Assembly (NCBI GenBank): GCA_903828785.1
Contig: CAIKNP010000015.1
Span: 58,119-122,118 of the forward strand
Direction of reading: 5' to 3'
DNA length: 64,000 bases
DNA from: an uncultured Actinomycetes bacterium
GTDB taxonomy: Bacteria; Actinomycetota; Acidimicrobiia; Acidimicrobiales; RAAP-2
Position numbers and translations under genes: made by a program. Below are positions 1 to 8,783 of the stretch, piece by piece. The notes below the pieces were generated by a model. That model was given only the letters and a program-made list of their open reading frames with translations. It was not told the DNA's origin and made no database searches. Each line of letters starts with the position of its first letter. Within the stretch, counting starts at the first letter, position 1.

Positions 1-470
1 AACTGCGCGGCCCGTGGGTCACCGGCTCGTACTATCACGGACAAGGTTCGGAATCCTTCCGCGATGGTTGGCTGCGCACCGGTGATATAGGTACGCTCGA
101 CGCCCAAGGATTTATGGTCATCACCGATAGGACGAAGGACGTCATCAAGTCGGGTGGTGAGTGGATCAGTTCAGTGGATCTCGAGAACAAGTTGATGGGT
201 CACCCCGCCGTGTTTGAGGCCGCGGTGGTGGCCGTGCCGGACGATCGTTGGGACGAGCGGCCCCTGGCCTGCGTCGTTTTCCGGAGCGACCAGACGGCTA
301 CCGTGGAGGAACTGGCTACTTTCTTGGCTGACCATGTCGTCAAGTGGTGGATTCCCGAACGTTGGGCTTTCGTGGAATCAATTCCCAAAACCAGCGTAGG
401 GAAATTTGACAAGAAAGTTCTCCGGGCCTCCTACGCCGCGGGTGCCTTAGAGATTACGCAACGCTCGTGA
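1..470 (+). CDS. acyl-CoA synthetase / AMP-binding ligase, C-terminal part
   Basis: This is the 3' end of an ANL-superfamily acyl-CoA ligase gene; the start lies left of the window and the reading frame uses codons beginning at base 3. These enzymes activate a carboxylic acid with ATP and transfer the acyl group to CoA. The visible part has GWLRTGDIG, then the hinge DRTKDVIKSGGEWIS, and near the end PKTSVGKFDKK, which carries the A10-type catalytic lysine. The hinge wording resembles medium- and long-chain fatty acid CoA ligases (AlkK type), but the acyl-binding part is missing, so the substrate is open. Its TGA overlaps the GTG start of the next ORF (GTGA), which suggests translational coupling. 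Confidence 0.93.
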   Translation, partial: LRGPWVTGSYYHGQGSESFRDGWLRTGDIGTLDAQGFMVITDRTKDVIKSGGEWISSVDLENKLMGHPAVFEAAVVAVPDDRWDERPLACVVFRSDQTATVEELATFLADHVVKWWIPERWAFVESIPKTSVGKFDKKVLRASYAAGALEITQRS

Positions 471-661
471 GTTCAACTGACGACTTGGCCAACGAGATTC
501 AAGCCATAGAGTCAAAGGTCAGCGAGCTCATCTTTGACTCCGTCCGCGCACAATTGCGTGGTGAGGATGACGGCGCCGCCGACGTGGAACGGCGCCTCAG
601 TAAGGTTCGCCGGTCCTTGCAAAAGGCCGAACAACTACTGCGGGGAGCCTCGGAGGACTAA
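467..661 (+). CDS. small coiled-coil hypothetical protein (64 aa)
   Basis: I do not recognise this 64-residue protein. It starts with GTG inside the stop of the acyl-CoA ligase gene (GTGA overlap), the arrangement expected of a coupled real gene. The sequence is charged and looks almost wholly helical, with heptad-like spacing in the second half (VERRLSKVRRSLQKAEQLL), so a short coiled coil is likely. No Cys, no signal peptide and no membrane segment are visible. Its stop overlaps the stop of the convergent LOG gene by 4 bases. It could be a small partner of the ligase, but that rests on position only. Confidence 0.6.
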   Translation: MSSTDDLANEIQAIESKVSELIFDSVRAQLRGEDDGAADVERRLSKVRRSLQKAEQLLRGASED

Positions 662-1488
662 TCCGTCCAGCCGTTGACTTGATCGATGAGTCGGCGCAGA
701 AGTGAATAGTTTCTGCCCTCGTAGGTGAAGAGCAGAGCGAGGGACTCAGGGTCAAATCGAGCGTCCGGAAAAAGTTCTCGAACCCCCGCCAAAGCGACTT
801 CTGACGGGCCACGACGCAGGGTCATTCGTGCTTGCCCGTCAGAAAATTCATACGCAACGAAGTTACGGTAGAACTGATCAATGAGGGCGACGGCGTCGTC
901 GGCGCTGGCCACCAAGTTGTAGGTGCAGGCGTCACCCGCGCTGAGGTAGCCCGGTTCGATGACCATGTCATTCATAAAGCTGGCCCAACGGGACCAGAAA
1001 CTGCCGTCGGGCGTGTCCAGGAGCACTACGGGAATTGGCGGCGTTTTAGCGGTGTGGAGCAAAGTGAGAACTTCGTACAATTCATCCAAGGTGCCCACGC
1101 CACCGGGGAGAAAGACGAACGCCCGGCTCGCTCGCGTCATGATCACCTTTCGGGTAAAGAAGTGACTCATCGTGACTTGACGAATTGGATGGATGTGGGG
1201 ATTGGTGCCGTGCTCAAAGGGCAGTTCAATATTGACCCCAACGGAGGAGTCCTTCCCCGCCCCACGATTCGCCGCTTCCATAATGCCTGGACCCGCACCC
1301 GTCACTACTTGCCAGCCCCGGTCGGCGAGTGCGGCCGCGACATCGTGCGCCAATGCGCCCAGCGGGCTCGACTGCGGGGTGCGCGCCGAACCGCATATGG
1401 TCACGATAGGACCTCGCCCCAATGATGCGAAGAGCGCCGCCCCTCGCTGCAGATCGTCGTGCGCGCTGGAAAAGAAACGACTAGCCAC
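658..1488 (-). CDS. LOG-family Rossmann protein (possible cytokinin-type nucleotide phosphoribohydrolase)
   Basis: The protein belongs to the LOG / TIGR00730 family, often mislabelled lysine decarboxylase; characterised members hydrolyse nucleoside 5'-monophosphates to base and ribose 5-phosphate. The family signature PGGVGTLDE lies at residues 128-136 and the phosphate-binding stretch GAGPGIMEAANRGA near 64-77. At 276 residues it is longer than the common ~190-residue form, with an extra C-terminal domain of about 70 residues. The GTG start overlaps the end of fbiC by 8 bases, so it is probably co-translated with fbiC. The physiological substrate cannot be read from the sequence. Confidence 0.85.
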   Translation of the reverse strand: MASRFFSSAHDDLQRGAALFASLGRGPIVTICGSARTPQSSPLGALAHDVAAALADRGWQVVTGAGPGIMEAANRGAGKDSSVGVNIELPFEHGTNPHIHPIRQVTMSHFFTRKVIMTRASRAFVFLPGGVGTLDELYEVLTLLHTAKTPPIPVVLLDTPDGSFWSRWASFMNDMVIEPGYLSAGDACTYNLVASADDAVALIDQFYRNFVAYEFSDGQARMTLRRGPSEVALAGVRELFPDARFDPESLALLFTYEGRNYSLLRRLIDQVNGWTD

Positions 1489-3748
1489 GAGCCCACGTCC
1501 CGTAGAGGGTGGTGCGCTGCACCAGAGGCCTCTCTAGTGGCTCCACGAGCGAGTGAAGCATGTCGACATCCATCAACTGCCCGTGAACGGCACCCGCGGC
1601 CCGAGAGATATTTTCGTCCATCAGCGTCCCCCCGACGTCATTGGCGCCGGCCTGGAGGATTCGACGAGTACCTTCTACACCCATCTTCACCCAACTCACC
1701 TGTATGTTGTCGATCAAGGTGGCGTAATGCAGGCGCGCGACGGCGTGCATGAGTACCGCTTCGCGAGTCGTTGGTCCCTTTCGCCCCTTACCTTGCAAGA
1801 AGAGTGGTGTGGCCATGTGCACAAAGGGCAGCGGCACAAACTCGGTAAACCCGCCCGTGACCTTCTGCAAGTCGCGCGTGCGCTGTAGGTGAGTAGCCCA
1901 GTGACGAGGTTCTTCCACGGCGCCGAACATGACGGTGATATTGGAGCGCAGCCCCACGGAGTGGGCTGCCGCGTGAACTTCGAGCCACTGATCACTCGAC
2001 AACTTGTCCGGACAGAGAATTGCCCTCACATCATCCGAAAGGATCTCGGCCGCGGTCCCGGGCAAGGTTTTGAGGCCGGCATCTCGCAATCTGGTCAAGT
2101 ACGTTACGAGGTCTTGCTGCGAACGACGAGCGCCCTCGAAGACCTCCAGCGCACTGAAGGCGTGAATGTGAATGTCGGGCGAACCGGCCCGCACGGCCGC
2201 TACGACGTCAATGTAATACTCACCGTCAAATTTTGGATGAATACCGCCCTGGAGGCAGACCTCCGTCGCCCCCCGTTCTTCTGCTTCGCGCACGCGTTCG
2301 GTGATGTCATCGAGGGTCAGCAGGTAGGGGTTTCCTCGCAAGTTGAGAGAAAGCGGACCCTTCGAGAACGCGCAGAAGCGGCACTTAAAGGTGCACACAT
2401 TGGTGTAGTTGATATTCCGGTTTATGACGAAAGTGACATCGTCGCCAACCAATTCGCGGCGCAGCGCGTCCGCCCGCTCAACCACTGCGTGGTAGTCGCC
2501 ACCGCGGGCGTTAAACAAGGCCACTAGGGCGTCCCCGTCGAGTTCGGTCCCCGGTTCGTAGGCATCGAGAATTGCCGTCACCAACGAAGTTCTAGGTTGG
2601 CGCGGCGGAACGGTTGACAAGGGATCATCAGAACCAGCCGACCAGGCATCAACCCGCGCCCACCCATTGGCGTCGCTCAGGGCGAGGACGCGCGGGCGAA
2701 CCGCGGGATCGAGGAATTTCGTCTCCATGCCCACGAAGGATGGGTACGCCGTGAGTCGGGGGGTGAGATGGAAACCTCGTTCGGCGGCGGCGCTCGCGAG
2801 CGTTTCCACGGCCGGCCACGCGCGCTCGGGGTTGACGTGGTCTTTCGTCACTGGCGAAATTCCGCCAAAGTCGTCAATTCCAAAGTCCAGTAATTGCGAG
2901 GGATTGTCGCTGAGATTAGGCGGCGCCTGCAGATGAATGCTTGTGGGAAGAATGAGGCGCGCAACGGCAATGGTCCAGTGGAATTCCTCGGAGGTGGCCG
3001 CGGGAGATTTGGCCATCAGCGTTCCTGGTTTCGGCATGAAGTTTTGAATAATCACTTCTTGAACATGTCCGAACTCGAGGTGCGAGCGAGCTATGGCGAG
3101 CAGGGTATCGATTCGGTCTTGGCGGCTTTCACCGATGCCAACCAATAGTCCCGTCGTGAAGGGAATGGCGAGCTCTCCCGCGAGACGAAGCGTATCGAGG
3201 CGCCGCTGAGGAACCTTGTCAGGTGCCAAACGATGAGCGATCAGGTCGGCGAGAGACTCCATCATCATGCCCTGAGACGCGCTCACGGGCCGTAATTGGC
3301 GCAGTTCGTGCTCGTAGAGAGCACCGGCATTGATGTGGGGGAGGAGCGACGTTGATTCGAGTACCATTTGCGCCGCGTTGGCCACGTAATCAACCGTGCT
3401 TCTATATCCCCGAGCGGCGAGCCACTTCGCGGCTTCGTCGTAACGGAGCTCGGGACGTTCACCCAAAGTGAAGAGGGCTTCGGTTACCCCAGCGGCTTCA
3501 CCGGCTTTGGCCACCGCCATCACGTCATCGAGGCTCATGAAGGGCGAAGGGAGCCGAGCCGGAGCTTGCGCGAAGGTGCAGTAACCACAACGATCGCGGC
3601 ACAACTGGGTTAAGGGGATAAAGACTTTGGGCGAATACGTGACATTCCAGCCAAAGGCCTCGCGAGCGAGCGCGAAGGCCGCAGGGCTCAGCTCTTCCGC
3701 GGACGCCTTGAGCAGGGACTCTAACTGCAGCGTCGTTTCAATGTTCAC
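1481..3748 (-). CDS. fbiC: 7,8-didemethyl-8-hydroxy-5-deazariboflavin synthase, fused CofG-CofH
   Basis: FbiC makes FO, the deazaflavin core of coenzyme F420, from a riboflavin precursor and tyrosine using two radical-SAM modules. Both are present: the N-terminal CofG-like half has CX3CX2C at Cys50/54/57 and the C-terminal CofH-like half has CX3CX2C at Cys452/456/459. At 755 residues it is somewhat shorter than the mycobacterial protein but keeps both domains. It starts with GTG at 3748, 6 bases after a TAGGCT hexamer whose TAG is also the stop codon of pgi, so it probably has its own promoter. An F420/FMN-type luciferase-like oxidoreductase lies at 29961-30938. Confidence 0.96.
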   Translation of the reverse strand: MNIETTLQLESLLKASAEELSPAAFALAREAFGWNVTYSPKVFIPLTQLCRDRCGYCTFAQAPARLPSPFMSLDDVMAVAKAGEAAGVTEALFTLGERPELRYDEAAKWLAARGYRSTVDYVANAAQMVLESTSLLPHINAGALYEHELRQLRPVSASQGMMMESLADLIAHRLAPDKVPQRRLDTLRLAGELAIPFTTGLLVGIGESRQDRIDTLLAIARSHLEFGHVQEVIIQNFMPKPGTLMAKSPAATSEEFHWTIAVARLILPTSIHLQAPPNLSDNPSQLLDFGIDDFGGISPVTKDHVNPERAWPAVETLASAAAERGFHLTPRLTAYPSFVGMETKFLDPAVRPRVLALSDANGWARVDAWSAGSDDPLSTVPPRQPRTSLVTAILDAYEPGTELDGDALVALFNARGGDYHAVVERADALRRELVGDDVTFVINRNINYTNVCTFKCRFCAFSKGPLSLNLRGNPYLLTLDDITERVREAEERGATEVCLQGGIHPKFDGEYYIDVVAAVRAGSPDIHIHAFSALEVFEGARRSQQDLVTYLTRLRDAGLKTLPGTAAEILSDDVRAILCPDKLSSDQWLEVHAAAHSVGLRSNITVMFGAVEEPRHWATHLQRTRDLQKVTGGFTEFVPLPFVHMATPLFLQGKGRKGPTTREAVLMHAVARLHYATLIDNIQVSWVKMGVEGTRRILQAGANDVGGTLMDENISRAAGAVHGQLMDVDMLHSLVEPLERPLVQRTTLYGTWARG

Positions 3749-3754
3749 GGCAGT

Positions 3755-3760
3755 AGCCTA
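3755..3760 (-). promoter_or_regulatory. leaderless-type -10 element of fbiC (TAGGCT)
   Basis: TAGGCT on the minus strand is followed by 6 bases and then the GTG start of fbiC. This is the spacing of a leaderless promoter. The first three bases are the TAG stop of pgi. Confidence 0.6.
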
Positions 3761-5068
3761 CGGCGTTAATCCCAGCACGGTGCTCACTTCACTGACGTCG
3801 TCAACCATAATTTGGTACACCGAACGCCCCGCGGCGCGCATGGCGAGAAAGTCACTGTTGGCTTGAGCCATGTGCAGATCGTGAAAGGAATAGCGACGCC
3901 CGGCAATTCGCTGAGGCGGCGATTTTGGTCGCTGCAGGATCTGAAGTCCCAGCACGCTATCGGGACCACCTTTGTGAAGTTGCCCCGTCGAATGCAGATA
4001 ACGAGGGCCGAGATTGGCCGTCGTGGTGGTGAAGTGTGTTTGCATCAGCATGCGGATCTGAGCCACGGCGGCCTGCGAAGTGAAAGGGGCAAAAGCTTGC
4101 ACCGTGAGGTACGAAGCTTCGCGAAGGTCATTGAAGAAGTCGGCTCTCTCGAAGGCCGGGGTTTCCCAGGTCTGCGCGTCACGCAAAAGAGAAAACACTT
4201 GCTTCTTGGCCAGCTCAACATCTGGCTGGTTAAAGGGGTCGACGTCAAGACCATTGGCGAGCAGAGCAGCGAGGAGTTGAAAGTACATGATCCGGTTGGG
4301 CGCAATCTGTGGCCCACTCTCATTGAGAACAGGGATGAAACCGCGCCCACTCTTTCCCGTTGTTTCGGCTACTAACTGGTCAAGCCACATTCCCGCCCCG
4401 GTCATCACGGGATCAGCGGAAAGCGGGAATACGATCTCGCCCGCGTGGTGACCCTCGATGAGCATCGCCGAGTCTGCGACCACGCTGCCAAGAAGCTCCC
4501 CGGTCAGGGTGTTGGCTTCGAGCAGTGCGTCGAGCTGGGCGAGTGTCCATCCGGCGTAGAGGGCGGGGACTAAGCCAAAAGGGGAAAGGGCAGAAAAACG
4601 GCCACCGGTAGCGGGGTCGCCAAAAATCACCAATGCCCCTAGCGAAAATCCAAGCTCCGCGAGCGAGGTCCCTGGATCAGTGATGATTACCAGGTCGGCT
4701 GGCTCAAGGCCCGAGGCGAGAGCGTGGGCGAGTAGCGTCTGCGTTTCTACCGTCGTTCCAGATTTCGATGACGCTATAACGGTGGTTTGCTCGAAAGAGA
4801 GACTGGCAACGGTGTCGGGGTGTGTCGTGTCGACGACCGTCAGATTCTCGCTCGCCATGGCGTCCGCATAAAAGCGTGCGGGTGAACTCGAACCACCCAT
4901 CCCGAACAACAAGACCTTGGGATAGCGGCGAGGCAAACGAGCCTCGACGTCTCGCAGCCACTGTCCGCGGTATCGCTCGGGGTGGCTCAGCCAACCGGTC
5001 GCCGACTTCGCGGTGTCGCCGGCGAAGAAAGAGACGTCACCGGAAAGAAGTTGTTCGACGATTGCCAT
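3758..5068 (-). CDS. pgi: glucose-6-phosphate isomerase
   Basis: This enzyme interconverts glucose 6-phosphate and fructose 6-phosphate. The sugar-isomerase fold shows in SKSGTTVETQT (phosphate-binding loop) and in the family signature GDPATGGRFSALSPFGLVP. At 436 residues it is short compared with the ~550-residue Escherichia type, closer to compact bacterial forms. I take the ATG at 5068, which shares its A with the TGA of tal (TGATG); an in-frame TTG lies one codon upstream. The gene sits third in a tkt-tal-pgi series, which fits a joint pentose-phosphate and glycolysis operon. Confidence 0.93.
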   Translation of the reverse strand: MAIVEQLLSGDVSFFAGDTAKSATGWLSHPERYRGQWLRDVEARLPRRYPKVLLFGMGGSSSPARFYADAMASENLTVVDTTHPDTVASLSFEQTTVIASSKSGTTVETQTLLAHALASGLEPADLVIITDPGTSLAELGFSLGALVIFGDPATGGRFSALSPFGLVPALYAGWTLAQLDALLEANTLTGELLGSVVADSAMLIEGHHAGEIVFPLSADPVMTGAGMWLDQLVAETTGKSGRGFIPVLNESGPQIAPNRIMYFQLLAALLANGLDVDPFNQPDVELAKKQVFSLLRDAQTWETPAFERADFFNDLREASYLTVQAFAPFTSQAAVAQIRMLMQTHFTTTTANLGPRYLHSTGQLHKGGPDSVLGLQILQRPKSPPQRIAGRRYSFHDLHMAQANSDFLAMRAAGRSVYQIMVDDVSEVSTVLGLTP

Positions 5069-6180
5069 CAAGCGAGCGCCCGCAACTTCGCGGCAACCGT
5101 TTCCAGCAATTCATCATGCGATGCGACGAATGCCCTTACGCCATCAACTTCCAACTTTTCCGTGATGTCATCAAGTGAAACCTCACCCGCCAATCCCTGA
5201 AGAAGTGAGGCGGTGGTAGCACGGAGCTCGGGATCGATGAGCAGTGACTTTTCGAAATTGCCATGGTTCTGAGCAGCCCGCAGAGTGGGATCGGGCATGG
5301 TGTTCACCGTCTCATCACCCACGATGGAGTCGACGTAGAGTAACTCGTCGTAACTGGGATTTTTGGTGGACGTCGACGCCCACAAGGGTCGTTGCACCTG
5401 AGCGCCTTGAGCGAGCAGGCGCTGCGTTGACGCTGCGTTGACGTGACGAAGGTACACCTCGTAGGCCGCGGCGACCTGCGCATTAGCTATGGTCCCTCGG
5501 CGATGGTCGCCTTCGGGAAGCAAGGAATCAACCGAGGCGTCAACCCGGGACACGAAGAAACTGGCGACCGAAGCGATAGCCGAAAGGTCGTGACCATTGC
5601 TGAGGGCCCTCTCGAGGCCCAGCGTCCAGGCATCGAGAACCGCCTGGTAGCGGTCGAGCGAGAAAATCAAGGTGACGTTGACGTTGATGCCGCTTCCGAG
5701 GACTTCGGTAATTGCCGGAAGTCCTTCGATTGTCGCGGGAATTTTGATCATGACATTGGGACGAGCCACGCGAGCGAACAGGTCACGAGCAGCCGCCACT
5801 GTGGCCTCGGTGTCACGCGCAAGCCTTGGAGATACTTCGAGCGAAACAAAACCATCGCAGTACCGGCGCAGGCCCGCCGCGAAATCGGCCTGGGAACTCG
5901 CAACCACTGATGACAACACATCACAAGCGTCACGGACGTCCGCAACCGCCAAGTGCTCAAACACCGTTTCGGGATCACGGCTATTGAACTGGCCCACCAG
6001 GTCGTCATAGGCGGAAGACGTTGCGAAGGCCTTGGCAAATATTGAGGGGTTCGACGTGACCCCCCGAACGCCACCGGCGACGAGTTCGGCCAAGGTTCCG
6101 TCAATCAGCCAGTCCCGGCGAATGTTGTCGATCCAAGGACTCTGGCCATAGTCTGCGTACAGGTCGTGAAGTTTGGTCAC
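5068..6180 (-). CDS. tal: transaldolase
   Basis: Transaldolase moves a dihydroxyacetone unit between sugar phosphates in the non-oxidative pentose phosphate pathway. The active-site lysine that forms the Schiff base is Lys146 in NVMIKIPAT; the N-terminal GVTSNPSIF motif (residues 40-48) is also typical. The length of 370 residues matches the actinobacterial type that is found next to transketolase. It starts with GTG at 6180, overlapping the TGA of tkt by 4 bases, and its own stop touches the pgi start, so tkt, tal and pgi are probably translated from one message. Confidence 0.95.
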   Translation of the reverse strand: MTKLHDLYADYGQSPWIDNIRRDWLIDGTLAELVAGGVRGVTSNPSIFAKAFATSSAYDDLVGQFNSRDPETVFEHLAVADVRDACDVLSSVVASSQADFAAGLRRYCDGFVSLEVSPRLARDTEATVAAARDLFARVARPNVMIKIPATIEGLPAITEVLGSGINVNVTLIFSLDRYQAVLDAWTLGLERALSNGHDLSAIASVASFFVSRVDASVDSLLPEGDHRRGTIANAQVAAAYEVYLRHVNAASTQRLLAQGAQVQRPLWASTSTKNPSYDELLYVDSIVGDETVNTMPDPTLRAAQNHGNFEKSLLIDPELRATTASLLQGLAGEVSLDDITEKLEVDGVRAFVASHDELLETVAAKLRALA

Positions 6181-8162
6181 TGCTGATCCAATCTGTCGAG
6201 AACGTGAGAAACGAGGTTTTGAGCCGTCATACCGAGGTGCTCGTACACGAACGGACCGGGCGCGGATAGACCGAAGCGGTCGATGCCTATTGCGTCATCA
6301 GCGTACTTGTGCCAACCCAGCGTCGACCCAGCCTCGAGTGAAACGCTGGGGAGGTCGTAGCGCAATACGGCTCCTCGATAGCTTTCGTCCTGAGTTTCAA
6401 AGCACGCCCAGCAGGGTAAGGCCACCACGCGCGCGCTAATTCCTTGAGCCGCCAATTCGTCCGCAGCCTGCAAACAGACTGCGACTTCTGATCCAGTTGC
6501 CATCAGCGTGAACTGTGCCCGATCAGACTCACGGGCCACATAGCCACCTCGCCGCGCGAAGGATTTTGAGGCCTCGGCGGCTTCACCGGAGAGCACTTTG
6601 ATGTCTTGGCGGGTCAAGATGAGGGCCGTCGGAGGTGGCGCGACATCGCGCAGAAAACCCTCAACAAATTCCAGTGTTTCGTTGGCGTCACTGGGACGCA
6701 CAACGTGCAAGCCCGGAATAGTTCGTAGGGCCATCAAGTGCTCCACCGGTTGATGGGTGGGGCCATCCTCACCAACGCCCACGGAATCGTGAGTGAAGAC
6801 GAAGAGCGAGGGCGTCTCGGACAGTGCCGCCAAACGAAGCGCCGGACGCATGTAATCACTAAAAACAAAGAAGGTCGACGCAATTGGGCGGACTCCGCCG
6901 TGGAGAGATTGACCAACAACGACCGCCCCCATCGCAAACTCGCGAATGCCGTAGTAAATCTGTCGACCCCCAGGATTGCTTGCGCTCTGGGCGGCGGTGA
7001 ACGAAAGAAGCACTCCGGTGTTGTCAGTGAGGTCGGCTGAACCAGCGGTAATTCCCGTCGTCGAGGAGCCAAATGCGTCCATCGCCCGTTGCATCGCCTT
7101 ACGCGTGGCGACCTCGGTACCGGCTCCGTAGCGCTCGGCGGAGGCGTTGCCGAGCAAGGCGCCCCCATCTCGTAGGTGTTGGAGCAGGGCGAGGCCTCGC
7201 TCACCGGCAGCGGCCACACGCTCAGACCACGAGTCATGGTGGCCCGCAATCGAATTCCTATTCCGCAGCGCCAGTTCGTCGTCTACCACGAAACGTTCGT
7301 CACTGAGACCCAAGATGGCCTTTACTTCACTGATGGCTTCGGCCTTGAAGGGCGAGCCGTGCGCCTCGCGCCGGTCAAGCATGCTTGGTGACGGGAAACC
7401 AATGTGGCTGCGTAACACTATGAGCGTGGGGCGTTCGCTCTGATTCGACGCGGACCGCAAAGCAGCTTCAAGAATATTGAGGTCATTCGCCGCTTCGCCA
7501 ACCTCAATGACGTTCCAGCCGTAGGCTCGGAATCGCGCCGGCGTGTCATCGTGAAGAGCCAATTCGGTAGGACCATCAATGGTGATGTGGTTGTCATCGT
7601 AGATTACGGTTAATCGATCGAGACCGAGCGACCCAGCCAAGGATGCTGCTTCGTGGCTAATGCCCTCCTCGAGGCAGCCGTCACCGGCGACCACATAGGT
7701 TCGGTGGTCGACGATGTCGGAACCGTATTGCGCGCGAAGCATTCGCTCGGCTATCGCCATACCAACACCGTTGGCGATGCCCTGCCCTAGGGGTCCAGTC
7801 GTTACCTCAACCGTGGGTGCGACGCCGTGTTCAGGGTGGCCCGGCGTCCGCGAGAAGGGTTGACGGAAGGCGGTGAGGTCCTCTCGAGTGAGATCGTAAC
7901 CGTAGGCGTTAGCCAGTCCGTACTGCAGGATTGAGGCGTGTCCGCAGCTCAGAATGAAGCGGTCGCGATCGGCGAACTCGGGATGACGGGGATCGTGTTT
8001 AAGAATGCGTGAGAATAAGACCACGCCCAGCGGGGCGAGCGCCATCGCCGTTCCGCTGTGACCTGATTTAGCGGCGGCTGGCGCGTCCATGGCTAAAGCC
8101 ACGATTTGGCGAATGGTGGCCCCCTCATCGGGGCTCGCTCCGGTATAAATTTGGTCTTCCAC
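6177..8162 (-). CDS. tkt: transketolase
   Basis: Transketolase is the thiamine-diphosphate enzyme of the pentose phosphate pathway. Visible motifs are SGHSGTAMALAPL near the N-terminus, the ThDP motif starting GDGCLEEG and ending in DDN about 25 residues later, and REFAMGA for the activating Glu. I chose the GTG at 8162 (661 residues, close to the usual ~660) rather than a start at 8264: the extra 34 residues have no family resemblance, would overlap the divergent gene at 8251, and a TACGCT hexamer sits 7 bases before this GTG. First gene of the tkt-tal-pgi run. Confidence 0.93.
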   Translation of the reverse strand: MEDQIYTGASPDEGATIRQIVALAMDAPAAAKSGHSGTAMALAPLGVVLFSRILKHDPRHPEFADRDRFILSCGHASILQYGLANAYGYDLTREDLTAFRQPFSRTPGHPEHGVAPTVEVTTGPLGQGIANGVGMAIAERMLRAQYGSDIVDHRTYVVAGDGCLEEGISHEAASLAGSLGLDRLTVIYDDNHITIDGPTELALHDDTPARFRAYGWNVIEVGEAANDLNILEAALRSASNQSERPTLIVLRSHIGFPSPSMLDRREAHGSPFKAEAISEVKAILGLSDERFVVDDELALRNRNSIAGHHDSWSERVAAAGERGLALLQHLRDGGALLGNASAERYGAGTEVATRKAMQRAMDAFGSSTTGITAGSADLTDNTGVLLSFTAAQSASNPGGRQIYYGIREFAMGAVVVGQSLHGGVRPIASTFFVFSDYMRPALRLAALSETPSLFVFTHDSVGVGEDGPTHQPVEHLMALRTIPGLHVVRPSDANETLEFVEGFLRDVAPPPTALILTRQDIKVLSGEAAEASKSFARRGGYVARESDRAQFTLMATGSEVAVCLQAADELAAQGISARVVALPCWACFETQDESYRGAVLRYDLPSVSLEAGSTLGWHKYADDAIGIDRFGLSAPGPFVYEHLGMTAQNLVSHVLDRLDQQ

Positions 8163-8169
8163 CCACGAA

Positions 8170-8175
8170 AGCGTA
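8170..8175 (-). promoter_or_regulatory. leaderless-type -10 element of tkt (TACGCT)
   Basis: TACGCT lies 7 bases before the GTG at 8162. It supports the shorter tkt start. The 75-base divergent region also holds the promoter of the gene at 8251. Confidence 0.5.
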
Positions 8176-8238
8176 GTAAATCCTCGCTGAGCAATTGAGC
8201 CACTCGGGGAATGAATAGGGATTAATTCGGACCGTGAG

Positions 8239-8244
8239 TAGGCT
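8239..8244 (+). promoter_or_regulatory. leaderless-type -10 element (TAGGCT) before the holin-like gene
   Basis: TAGGCT is followed by AGGGGA and the GTG at 8251. The AGGGGA could also serve as a ribosome site, so either a leaderless or a very short-leader mRNA is possible. Confidence 0.5.
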
Positions 8245-8250
8245 AGGGGA

Positions 8251-8601
8251 GTGAAAATTCCCAAGTGGCGTTCCCTATGGCGAGGAGCATCGCTTCAGCG
8301 TGACTTCGAGGAATTGCGCGACGTCTTGAAGCGCTACGTTAAGGACGAAACCATTGGGCCTTTAAAGGGTCTGGGTCGATTTTTGGCCTTTGGGTCACTC
8401 GGAAGTCTGCTGGTTGGCTTCGGCAGTTTCCTCATGCTCCTGGGAATACTGCGCTACCTACAGTGGCAATTTCCATTTCTTGACGGTAGCGAATCATGGA
8501 TTCCTTACGCGGTCGTATGCATTTTGGGCTTCGCGGGGCTCGTGGTGGCGGTAGTGCGCGTCTTCTCTTCCGTGGGTCCACGGCGACGCGGTTCGTCATG
8601 A
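8251..8601 (+). CDS. membrane protein resembling actinobacterial Holin-X (phage holin superfamily III)
   Basis: A 116-residue protein with an N-terminal amphipathic stretch containing FEELRDVLKRYVKDE, then two hydrophobic segments (about residues 46-70 and 84-103) and a basic tail ending PRRRGSS. This layout matches the small actinobacterial 'Holin-X' family, whose members are mostly chromosomal and of unknown function. No lysin or other phage gene is near, so a lytic role is not supported; a membrane-organising role is as likely. Its stop overlaps the next start (ATGA), forming a chain of three small genes that leads into trmI. Confidence 0.7.
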   Translation: MKIPKWRSLWRGASLQRDFEELRDVLKRYVKDETIGPLKGLGRFLAFGSLGSLLVGFGSFLMLLGILRYLQWQFPFLDGSESWIPYAVVCILGFAGLVVAVVRVFSSVGPRRRGSS

Positions 8602-8783
8602 CTGAACGTTCGCCTGCTCGAGATGAACTCGAAAAGCGCCTTCGTGAGCTCGTTCCGAACTCTCCTCTTCACTTCGACGCCGAAAATCAGAAGGCTGCTG
8701 TGGCCGCCGCTGGTGCGGGCGGAGTGGCTCTGGGATTCGTATGGGGTTGGTTGCGGGGTCGTCGTTCGCGCCGCCGCAAATAA
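8598..8783 (+). CDS. small single-span membrane protein (61 aa)
   Basis: I do not recognise this 61-residue protein. It opens with a charged helix (DELEKRLRELV), continues with one Ala/Gly-rich hydrophobic segment ending in GFVWGWLRG, and ends with a strongly basic tail (RRSRRRK). The basic tail suggests a cytoplasmic C-terminus. The ATG overlaps the stop of the preceding holin-like gene (ATGA), and its TAA shares an A with the next ATG. The tight packing is the main evidence that it is real. Confidence 0.6.
   Translation: MTERSPARDELEKRLRELVPNSPLHFDAENQKAAVAAAGAGGVALGFVWGWLRGRRSRRRK

Noticed and set aside
832..1425. 197-residue plus-strand ORF
   Set aside because: It is antisense to the LOG-family gene, whose minus-strand product has clear motifs.
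1889..2527. 212-residue plus-strand ORF
   Set aside because: It is a shadow of fbiC, which shows both radical-SAM motifs on the minus strand.
8163..8264. Longer N-terminus for transketolase
   Set aside because: The 34 extra residues have no family similarity, overlap the divergent gene at 8251 and cross both promoter elements.
8251..8601. Prophage remnant suggested by the holin-like protein
   Set aside because: No other phage gene, integrase or attachment repeat is near; Holin-X proteins are common chromosomal genes in actinobacteria.
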